DNA of 5,809 nucleotides from Bacteroidota bacterium (GTDB lineage: Bacteria; Bacteroidota; Bacteroidia; UKL13-3): contig CANHJJ010000135.1 of NCBI GenBank assembly GCA_947460565.1, forward strand, positions 1-5,809, read 5' to 3'. Positions within the stretch are counted from its first letter, which is position 1, and every line of letters begins with the position of its first letter. Under the pieces are notes generated by a model. It searched no databases and was not told the origin of the DNA. It saw only the letters and a list, made by a program, of their open reading frames with translations. This document shows, piece by piece, positions 1-5,195 of this stretch. Position numbers and translations under genes: made by a program.

Positions 1-39
1 CTGATTATCATGATAAATTAAATTTTGGACAAGCTTAAT

Positions 40-69
40 TTTGATAAAGCCTTAATAAATCTATTTTTG
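40..69 (+). promoter_or_regulatory. Candidate Bacteroidota-type promoter for pdhB
   Basis: TATTTTTG at 62-69 is an exact match to the Bacteroidota primary-sigma -7 element TAnnTTTG. TTTG at 40-43 lies 18 bases upstream, within the usual range for the -33 element. Transcription would start near 73-76, leaving a leader of about 25 bases before the pdhB ATG. A second match, TAATTTTG at 36-43, overlaps the proposed -33 box and could be an alternative upstream promoter. In such AT-rich DNA chance matches are common, so this rests on position and spacing as well as the motif. Confidence 0.5.
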
Positions 70-98
70 CAGTAAACATAAATTTTATCAAAGAGCAA

Positions 99-1076
99 AT
101 GAGAGTTATACAATTTAGAGAAGCCTTACGCGAAGCAATGAATGAAGAGATGCGCAGAGACAATGACGTTTTTTTGATGGGAGAAGAAGTAGCTGAATAC
201 AATGGCGCTTATAAAGTGAGTCAAGGAATGTTGGATGAATTTGGCGAAAAACGCATCATCGATACCCCTATTGCTGAATTGGGCTTTGCGGGAATTGGTG
301 TGGGTGCAGCTATGAATGGCTTAAGACCTATTATTGAGTTTATGACTTTCAACTTTTCATTGGTTGCTATCGACCAAGTGATAAATGCTGCTGCTAAAAT
401 GTACCAAATGAGTGGTGGTCAATTTAATATTCCTATGGTATTCCGCGGCCCTACAGGTAGTGCAGGTCAGCTAGGAGCGCAACATAGCCAAGCATTTGAA
501 AATTGGTACGCCAACTGCCCCGGTCTAAAAGTGGTAGTTCCTTCAAACCCATATGACGCAAAAGGATTACTTAAAACAGCTATTAGAGATAACGACCCCG
601 TTATCTTCATGGAAAGCGAGCAAATGTATGGCGATAAAGGAGAAGTGCCTGAAGAAGAATACCTTATTCCTATCGGAAAAGCAGATATAAAACGTGAAGG
701 AACAGATGTAACCATCGTTTCTTTTGGAAAAATAATGAAGGTGGCCTTGGCCGCTGCCGAAGAATTGGCAGCAGAAAACATCAGTGTAGAAGTTATTGAT
801 TTGCGCACCGTTCGCCCTATAGATTATGATACTGTGATAGAGTCGGTAAAGAAAACCAATCGTTTGATTATTGTAGAAGAGGCATGGCCATTGGCATCCA
901 TCTCTACAGAAATTACCTACATGGTTCAAAAACGTGCATTTGATTACTTGGATGCACCTATAACCAGAATAACTACTGCCGATACCCCACTAGGATATGC
1001 GCCAACTTTTGTAGCTGAGTTTTTGCCAAGTGTACCTAAGGTAGTGAAAGCGGTGAAAGACGTTTTATACAAATAA
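99..1076 (+). CDS. pdhB: Pyruvate dehydrogenase E1 component, beta subunit
   Basis: This is the beta chain of the thiamine-diphosphate-dependent E1 enzyme. With E1 alpha it decarboxylates pyruvate and passes the acetyl group to the lipoyl arms of E2, supplying acetyl-CoA in the cytoplasm. The 325 residues match the normal length of a stand-alone E1 beta. A transketolase-type pyrimidine-binding domain spans roughly residues 4-180 and a transketolase C-terminal domain about 195-318. Visible signatures are GAYKVSQGM (36-44), DTPIAELGFAG (55-65) with E60 as the expected cofactor-activating glutamate, EFMTFNF (80-86), and AQHSQ (127-131) with H129 as the expected active-site histidine. The close likeness to mitochondrial PDHB in these blocks favours pyruvate over branched-chain 2-oxo acids, although family members are hard to separate by sequence. 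The ATG at 99 starts the conserved N-terminus directly and has an A-rich upstream stretch with no clear Shine-Dalgarno. No E1 alpha gene adjoins it: upstream is a promoter-like leader and downstream a terminator, so it is probably monocistronic. Confidence 0.95.
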   Translation: MRVIQFREALREAMNEEMRRDNDVFLMGEEVAEYNGAYKVSQGMLDEFGEKRIIDTPIAELGFAGIGVGAAMNGLRPIIEFMTFNFSLVAIDQVINAAAKMYQMSGGQFNIPMVFRGPTGSAGQLGAQHSQAFENWYANCPGLKVVVPSNPYDAKGLLKTAIRDNDPVIFMESEQMYGDKGEVPEEEYLIPIGKADIKREGTDVTIVSFGKIMKVALAAAEELAAENISVEVIDLRTVRPIDYDTVIESVKKTNRLIIVEEAWPLASISTEITYMVQKRAFDYLDAPITRITTADTPLGYAPTFVAEFLPSVPKVVKAVKDVLYK

Positions 1077-1088
1077 GCGAAAGATTTT

Positions 1089-1128
1089 AAAAAAATGAGG
1101 CTATCCAATTATTTGGATGGCCTTTTTT
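1089..1128. terminator. Bidirectional intrinsic terminator between convergent genes
   Basis: Bases 1099-1122 form a 10-bp stem (GGCTATCCAA with TTGGATGGCC, one G-U wobble) closed by a TTAT loop. On the + strand it is followed directly by six Ts (1123-1128), a classical intrinsic terminator 22 bases after the pdhB stop. On the - strand the same hairpin is followed, after three bases, by a seven-base T run (the complement of the As at 1089-1095), so it can also stop transcription of the convergent NlpC/P60 gene that ends at 1136. Confidence 0.9.
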
Positions 1129-1135
1129 ATGTTTA

Positions 1136-1663
1136 TCAGTATAGCACCCTTTTTATTTTCATGAATCTTTTTTTGTAGTACATTCCATCAAGCGCATCTA
1201 TCCTCACCCCTTCGCTTGTGGATGAGTGAATGAATTTAATAGGTTCGCCTTTGTTGCTAATAATGATACCGACATGGCCAATGCGCCTTTTACTCCTGCG
1301 ACCTTTAAAAAAAATCAAATCTCCTTTGCGGGCATTGCTCTTTGGAACATCAATACCGACTAAACCTTGTCCAGCAGAGGTATGAGGGAGTTTCACCCCA
1401 AACTTTGAGAACACAACCATGGTATATCCACTGCAGTCAAATCCTTTTTTTCCAGTCCCTCCTCTCCTGTATCTATTCCCAAGATATGAAAATGAATATT
1501 GTAGGATGCTATCTCTTTTACTTTTTACTGGACCCAAAACTGGTTTTTCGAGCATTGAATCAACAGAATTTTGCACAAGCGTGTCTGCAACAGTTTTCAA
1601 TTTGTTTTGCGCTTTCAATTGCAGCACACACATAAGCACTATGCAGAGTAGTCTGTTTCTCAA
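1136..1663 (-). CDS. Secreted NlpC/P60 family cell-wall peptidase
   Basis: This is a predicted exported cysteine peptidase of the NlpC/P60 (CHAP-like papain fold) superfamily, which cuts peptide bonds in peptidoglycan stems. The product has 175 residues. Residues 1-18 form a signal peptide with a basic start, a hydrophobic core and likely cleavage at LKA|Q. A short linker follows, then the catalytic domain from about residue 50 to 175. The nucleophile is C77 in FDCSGY (75-80), the catalytic histidine is H130 in GHVGI (129-133), and the third polar residue is probably H146 in FIHSS (144-148). LPHTSAGQ (92-99) and RKGDLIFF (112-119) are also typical of the family. No substrate-binding SH3 or LysM domain is present. 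The chosen start is TTG: the first in-frame ATG (residue 11) would destroy the signal peptide, and no ATG lies upstream before an in-frame stop. The gene converges on pdhB through the shared terminator and diverges from bamD. The family call is firm; the exact bond cut is unknown. Confidence 0.9.
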   Translation of the reverse strand: MRNRLLCIVLMCVLQLKAQNKLKTVADTLVQNSVDSMLEKPVLGPVKSKRDSILQYSFSYLGNRYRRGGTGKKGFDCSGYTMVVFSKFGVKLPHTSAGQGLVGIDVPKSNARKGDLIFFKGRRSKRRIGHVGIIISNKGEPIKFIHSSTSEGVRIDALDGMYYKKRFMKIKRVLY

Positions 1664-1700
1664 ATCATTAACTTTTCCTAATAAAGATATAGGAAATAAA

Positions 1701-1725
1701 TATAGACATTATTTTATTATAGACA
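1701..1725. repeat. Pair of 8-bp direct repeats in the divergent intergenic region
   Basis: TATAGACA occurs at 1701-1708 and again at 1718-1725, a period of 17 bases. Both copies lie between the NlpC/P60 start and its proposed -7 box, so they would fall in that gene's leader. They could be paired regulator-binding half sites or a chance match in AT-rich DNA. No known operator is recognised. Confidence 0.2.
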
Positions 1726-1730
1726 AGGGA

Positions 1731-1738
1731 CAAAAATA
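1731..1738 (-). promoter_or_regulatory. Candidate -7 element for the NlpC/P60 gene
   Basis: Read on the - strand, these bases are TATTTTTG, an exact match to the Bacteroidota -7 consensus TAnnTTTG. It faces the peptidase gene and would give a leader of roughly 60 bases. I see no convincing TTG at the -33 distance, so the call rests on a single box. Confidence 0.3.
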
Positions 1739-1772
1739 TTGTTACAAAAAGTAAAATAAAATGATAATTTTG
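1739..1772 (+). promoter_or_regulatory. Candidate promoter for the bamD operon
   Basis: TAATTTTG at 1765-1772 matches the -7 consensus TAnnTTTG, and TTG at 1739-1741 lies 23 bases upstream, at the long edge of the accepted spacing. Transcription would begin around 1776-1779, only about 7-10 bases before the bamD ATG at 1786, so the messenger would be almost leaderless. The TTG overlaps by position the -7-like box of the opposing peptidase gene, so the two promoters could interfere. Confidence 0.45.
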
Positions 1773-1785
1773 CGGATTGATTTTA

Positions 1786-2601
1786 ATGAAGCATATTATT
1801 CTAATTATAAGTGTTGTAGGAATACTCTTGATGCCGGCTTGTAGAAGCAAGTTTCAGAAAGCATTAAAAAGTCCCGACAACAAGCAAAAGCTAGAGTTAG
1901 CAGAGTATTATTATAAGAAAAAAGATTTCTACAGGGCCCAAGTTTTATTTGAGCAATTGGAGGAAGTGTATAGTGGTACCAGTATGGCTGAAAAGATTTT
2001 ATATTATAATGCACAATGTAATTATGGTTTAAAATCATATCAAATTGCAGGATTTCAGTTTAAGACCTATTACGAATCATACCCAACAGGTATGTTTGCA
2101 GAGGAGTGCTTGTACTTAAATGCTTATTGTTCTTATCTTGAATCGCAGGAATATGAATTAGACCAAACAGATACCTATAAGGCTATTGAAACATTGAAAT
2201 TGTTTATCAATGTATATCCTGAAAGTAAGTTTATATCTGAATGCAATGTTTTAATAGATCGATTGAGGTATAAATTATCTTTTAAAGCATACAAAACAGC
2301 TAAACTGTATTTTGATATAGGTGAATATAAAAGTTCAATTGTAGCTTTAAAAAATGTGGGTCGTGATTTCCCTGAGGTAGCACAAAAAGAAGAAATCGAC
2401 TTCTTGGTGGTGAAATCATATTATTTATTGGCCGTAAGAAGTATTCCTGAAAAACAACAACAAAGGTTTAACGAAACCATAGAAGCTTTTAATGAATATG
2501 CAGAATTGTACACTGAAAGTAGTAAATACTTTAATGATGCAAAAACGATAAAAACCAAGGCTGAACAAGCTTTAAAGAAAATTGAAAACAATAAATCTTA
2601 A
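1786..2601 (+). CDS. bamD: Outer membrane protein assembly factor BamD (lipoprotein)
   Basis: BamD is the essential lipoprotein partner of BamA in the BAM complex, which folds beta-barrel proteins into the outer membrane from the periplasmic side. From the ATG the product has 271 residues, the usual Bacteroidota length. Residues 1-18 form a lipoprotein signal peptide with a hydrophobic core, and C19 (MPAC) is the expected lipidated cysteine. The remainder is helical with TPR-like repeats: EYYYKKKDFYRAQVLFEQL (about 40-58), then further helix pairs carrying AxxxFxxYxxxYP patterns, then a family-typical stretch around DQTDTYKAIETL followed by a YPES turn. The reading frame extends upstream to a TTG at 1777, but the ATG at 1786 is preferred because it gives a standard signal peptide beginning MKHI and because the TTG sits at the predicted transcription start. 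The rpoZ ATG follows after only 7 bases, so bamD is probably the first gene of an operon. Confidence 0.93.
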   Translation: MKHIILIISVVGILLMPACRSKFQKALKSPDNKQKLELAEYYYKKKDFYRAQVLFEQLEEVYSGTSMAEKILYYNAQCNYGLKSYQIAGFQFKTYYESYPTGMFAEECLYLNAYCSYLESQEYELDQTDTYKAIETLKLFINVYPESKFISECNVLIDRLRYKLSFKAYKTAKLYFDIGEYKSSIVALKNVGRDFPEVAQKEEIDFLVVKSYYLLAVRSIPEKQQQRFNETIEAFNEYAELYTESSKYFNDAKTIKTKAEQALKKIENNKS

Positions 2602-2608
2602 TATAAAA

Positions 2609-2926
2609 ATGAACAATTACCAAAACGTAACTAACACTACCATTGCTCGTAACTTGCGTAAGCTTGAAGAAGAAACTGGCAATATCTACGAAACAATTGC
2701 TATTATTTCTAAAAGAGCAAACCAAATTTCTGTTCAAATAAAAGAAGAGTTGCACGAAAAATTGAACGAGTTTGACAACGATGGCGATACCTTAGAAGAA
2801 GTATTCGAAAACCGTGAGCAAATCGAAATCTCTCAGTTTTATGAAAGATTGCCAAAACCTAGTTTAATTGCTACTGAAGAATATATCGAGGGTAAAATTT
2901 ACTATCGTAACCCTGACAAAAAATAA
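2609..2926 (+). CDS. rpoZ: DNA-directed RNA polymerase omega subunit (Bacteroidota Rpb6-like form)
   Basis: This is the small omega subunit, which binds the beta-prime subunit and helps RNA polymerase assemble and stay stable; it is the bacterial counterpart of eukaryotic Rpb6. The product has 105 residues. The conserved core is NIYETIAIISKRANQIS (25-41), which corresponds to the YRLVxxAAxRARQL-like helix of proteobacterial omega. It is followed by LEEVFENREQIEIS and a C-terminal block containing LPKPSLIATEEY and KIYYRNP that I recognise from Bacteroidota omega proteins and that proteobacterial omega lacks. The frame is open back to a TTG at 2582 inside bamD, but the ATG at 2609 gives the expected N-terminus and avoids overlap. 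An A-rich stretch precedes the start, with no Shine-Dalgarno. In some genomes this family is annotated only as RNA polymerase Rpb6 or hypothetical. Confidence 0.9.
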   Translation: MNNYQNVTNTTIARNLRKLEEETGNIYETIAIISKRANQISVQIKEELHEKLNEFDNDGDTLEEVFENREQIEISQFYERLPKPSLIATEEYIEGKIYYRNPDKK

Positions 2927-2953
2927 TTTCCAGTTAAAATTTTATTTAGCTTT

Positions 2954-4165
2954 ATGCTAAAAAATAAGAAAATATTACTTGGTATAACAGCAAGCATAGC
3001 CGCCTATAAAGCGGCTTTTCTTGTTAGGTTACTTGTAAAACAAGGTGCTGAAGTAAAAGTAATATTAACGGATGCTGCCAAGGAGTTTATAACACCACTT
3101 ACCTTATCTACCCTTTCAAAAAACAAGGTTTATACTGAATTTAGTGATAAAACCACAGGTGAATGGAATAACCATGTTGAGTTAGGCTTGTGGGCCGATT
3201 TGATGCTGATAGCTCCTGCAAGTGCCAATACCATAAGTAAAATGGCGAATGGTATTTGCGACAATTTACTATTGGCCACTTATCTTTCAGCCAGATGCCC
3301 TGTGATGTTTGCTCCTGCGATGGATTTAGACATGTATGTTCACCCAAGCACGGTTCATAACATTCATAAACTGCAAAGCTTTGGAAACCTTATCATAGAT
3401 GCCGAAGAGGGGGAATTGGCAAGTGGTTTATCAGGCAAAGGACGCATGGCTGAGCCAGAAAACATCCTTACTTTTATTGAAGATTTTTTTTCAAAAAAAG
3501 ACAGACTTAGCGGAAAGAAAATCCTTATAACTGCAGGCCCCACTTACGAAAACATTGATCCAGTAAGGTTTATTGGAAATTACTCCACTGGCAAAATGGG
3601 ATTTGCCATAGCAGAGACATGCGCTCATGCGGGTGCTGAGGTAATTTTGGTGAGTGGACCCAGTCAATTAAAAACCATCCACCCCGGCATTCAAAGAATT
3701 AATGTGAGAAGTGCTGAGCAGATGTATGAAGCTTGCAAAATGCATTTTGAAAATTGTAATGCTGCCATCATGAGTGCTGCTGTTGCAGATTATACGCCAA
3801 TAACAATTGCCGATCAAAAAATTAAAAAATCAAATGAGGATATGCAAATCATCCTTAAAAAGACAAGTGATATTCTAAAGCATCTTGGTCAAACAAAAAG
3901 CAGTAAACAAGTATTAATAGGTTTTGCTCTCGAGACCAATGATGGCGAGTTATACGCCAAAGGAAAACTTGAAAGCAAAAATGCAGATATGATTGTGTTG
4001 AACTCCTTGCAAGATGAAGGCAGCGGATTTGGCACTGATACCAATCAGGTAAGTTTTTTTGTTGCTAATGAGGGTAAAACTGATTTTCCTTTATTGAGCA
4101 AACAACAAGTAGCGCATAATATCGTTAATAAAATGCTAGATTTACTCAATAAAAAAGCACAGTAA
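2954..4165 (+). CDS. coaBC: Bifunctional phosphopantothenoylcysteine decarboxylase / phosphopantothenate-cysteine ligase
   Basis: CoaBC carries out two successive steps of coenzyme A synthesis in the cytoplasm: CoaB joins 4'-phosphopantothenate to cysteine using CTP, and CoaC decarboxylates the product to 4'-phosphopantetheine using FMN. The 403 residues match the fused enzyme. The flavoprotein half (about 1-180) shows GITASIAAYK (10-19), the catalytic H74 in NNHVELG, the FMN-binding PASANT (88-93), PAMDLDMY (121-128) and the clasp ELASGLSGKGRM (154-165). The ligase half (about 186-400) shows ITAGPTYENIDPVRFI, NYSTGKMG (209-216) with N209 matching the asparagine needed for the acyl-cytidylate step, AAVADY (275-280), KIKK (289-292) and FALET. 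Two usual CoaC positions differ: the asparagine of PxMNxxMW is D124, and the clasp cysteine is S157. I recall the same changes in other Bacteroidota, so the enzyme is probably active. The DUF4835 gene begins 3 bases after the stop. Confidence 0.95.
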   Translation: MLKNKKILLGITASIAAYKAAFLVRLLVKQGAEVKVILTDAAKEFITPLTLSTLSKNKVYTEFSDKTTGEWNNHVELGLWADLMLIAPASANTISKMANGICDNLLLATYLSARCPVMFAPAMDLDMYVHPSTVHNIHKLQSFGNLIIDAEEGELASGLSGKGRMAEPENILTFIEDFFSKKDRLSGKKILITAGPTYENIDPVRFIGNYSTGKMGFAIAETCAHAGAEVILVSGPSQLKTIHPGIQRINVRSAEQMYEACKMHFENCNAAIMSAAVADYTPITIADQKIKKSNEDMQIILKKTSDILKHLGQTKSSKQVLIGFALETNDGELYAKGKLESKNADMIVLNSLQDEGSGFGTDTNQVSFFVANEGKTDFPLLSKQQVAHNIVNKMLDLLNKKAQ

Positions 4166-4168
4166 TTC

Positions 4169-5083
4169 ATGATGAAAAAGACTATACTTCTTCTACTTTC
4201 CATTGGTCTATTCTCAACTTTGTTTGCCCAACAGCAGCAAGATTTGAACGTGACAGTGAAGGTAACGGATGTTCAAATTCAACTTACAGACAAATCTGTT
4301 TTCAGAAAACTTGAAGCAGATATCAAACAGTTTTTTTCGAATGTAAAATGGAGTAATGATAAAATTGTAAACAATGAAAGCATTGAGTTTTATATCGAAA
4401 TTCAATTAAAATCATACAACCAACAAACAGGTGAAATATCGGCAGGTGCCATTATTCAGAGCCGTAGACCTATTTTTGCGTCAAACTACAATAGCGTATT
4501 GTTTACTTTCAATGATGATAACTTTGAGTTTGCATACAATGAGCAACAAAGATTTGATTACAATGAAGCATCCTATACCAATAACTTGATTTCATTGCTT
4601 TCTTTCTATGCAAATTATATTGTAGGTTTAGACTATGATAGCTATGGATTAGAAGCAGGTACTCCTTATTTCAACAAAGCCTTACAAATAATGAATGTGG
4701 CTCAACAAGCTTCTGGTTCGGCTGGTTGGAAAGCTTTTGGTAATACAAGAACAAGGTATAATCTGATCGATAATATACTTAATGAGAGATTTAGGCCTCT
4801 GAGATTAGCTTATTATAACTACCACCGCAAAGGAATGGATCAATTTTACAAGAATCCTGAAGGAGCGCGCAAACAGATATACAATTCATTAGAGCAAGTA
4901 CAGAAGGTATTTAGAATTTCACCCAATACTGTAATGTTACTTGTTTTCTTTGAAGCCAAAAGCGATGAATTGGTAAACATTTATAAGGGGGCAAGTGAAA
5001 TTGAAAAACCTAAAGCTATTGAATTATTGGGAGAAATTAATGTTGCCAACCTATCTAAATACGAGAAGATCAGGGGAAGTTAA
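4169..5083 (+). CDS. porD: DUF4835 family secreted protein, PorD-like (type IX secretion associated)
   Basis: The product is an exported protein of 304 residues, typical for this Bacteroidota-restricted family. MMKK followed by a hydrophobic core ends in LFA|Q, giving signal-peptidase-I cleavage after residue 20 and no lipobox, so the mature protein should be periplasmic or outer-membrane associated. Family hallmarks include the N-terminal DLNVTVKV segment (25-32), AGAIIQSRRPIF (92-103), SNYNSVLFTFNDDNFEF, the aromatic-rich YANYIVGLDYDSYG (147-160), GTPYFNKA (164-171), GWKAFGNTRTRYN (186-198), and a C-terminal block with AKSDELVNIYKGAS. I recall the family being named PorD in type IX secretion annotation; its molecular role is poorly defined and nothing in the sequence shows a catalytic site. 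Two adjacent ATGs (4169 and 4172) are possible starts, and the choice changes only one residue. It is the likely last gene of the bamD operon, but no terminator hairpin is visible after it. Confidence 0.8.
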   Translation: MMKKTILLLLSIGLFSTLFAQQQQDLNVTVKVTDVQIQLTDKSVFRKLEADIKQFFSNVKWSNDKIVNNESIEFYIEIQLKSYNQQTGEISAGAIIQSRRPIFASNYNSVLFTFNDDNFEFAYNEQQRFDYNEASYTNNLISLLSFYANYIVGLDYDSYGLEAGTPYFNKALQIMNVAQQASGSAGWKAFGNTRTRYNLIDNILNERFRPLRLAYYNYHRKGMDQFYKNPEGARKQIYNSLEQVQKVFRISPNTVMLLVFFEAKSDELVNIYKGASEIEKPKAIELLGEINVANLSKYEKIRGS

Positions 5084-5123
5084 TTTCGTAATAAAGCAGC
5101 TAAATAGTAGTTAAAATCATATT

Positions 5124-5131
5124 TATTTTTG
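5124..5131 (+). promoter_or_regulatory. Candidate -7 element upstream of the oxygenase gene
   Basis: TATTTTTG is an exact TAnnTTTG match in the 112-base gap after the DUF4835 gene and would give a leader of about 60 bases. No clear TTG lies at the -33 distance. The remaining gap (5084-5195) shows no hairpin with a T run and no open reading frame of note, so read-through from the upstream operon is also possible. Confidence 0.3.
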
Positions 5132-5195
5132 ACGAATGTCATAGTTAATAGATACAGGCAATACAATATTTGAGAATTATTAAACAACACATTTT

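Larger units (their letters stand above)
1786..5083 (+). other. Probable operon bamD-rpoZ-coaBC-porD
   Basis: Four same-strand genes are separated by 7, 27 and 3 bases. I see no terminator hairpin and no TAnnTTTG box in the internal gaps, while a candidate promoter precedes the first gene. The grouping joins envelope assembly, transcription and CoA synthesis. From memory, bamD, the omega gene, coaBC and the DUF4835 gene lie together in many Bacteroidota, so this looks like inherited gene order rather than a recent arrangement. Co-transcription is inferred from spacing only. Confidence 0.75.

Noticed and set aside
467..929. Two long open reading frames on the - strand inside pdhB (467-808 and 567-929)
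   Set aside because: They lie wholly antisense to a strongly conserved enzyme, their translations show no recognisable domain, and they are explained as shadows of the real frame.
1677..1693. Possible hairpin CCTA...TAGG just upstream of the NlpC/P60 start
   Set aside because: Only four base pairs form, which is not enough to support a leader structure or riboswitch.
1342..1754. Open + strand frames across the NlpC/P60 gene (1342-1635 and 1419-1754)
   Set aside because: They are antisense to a gene with an intact catalytic Cys-His motif, and their products are cysteine- and phenylalanine-rich with no family likeness.
1777..1785. Extended bamD start at TTG 1777
   Set aside because: It adds only three residues before a standard lipoprotein signal peptide and sits at the predicted transcription start; the ATG at 1786 is better.
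1668..1850. A 60-residue hydrophobic frame on the - strand across the intergenic region and bamD start
   Set aside because: Its hydrophobicity comes from the AT-rich intergenic DNA and the antisense of the bamD signal peptide. It has no start context or conserved motif.
2582..2608. Extended rpoZ start at TTG 2582 overlapping bamD
   Set aside because: The extra nine residues are not part of the omega family, and an ATG follows bamD by 7 bases with a normal N-terminus.
5131..5140. Small inverted repeat GAC-GAAT-GTC downstream of a -7-like box
   Set aside because: A 3-bp stem is too short to be a terminator or operator without further evidence.
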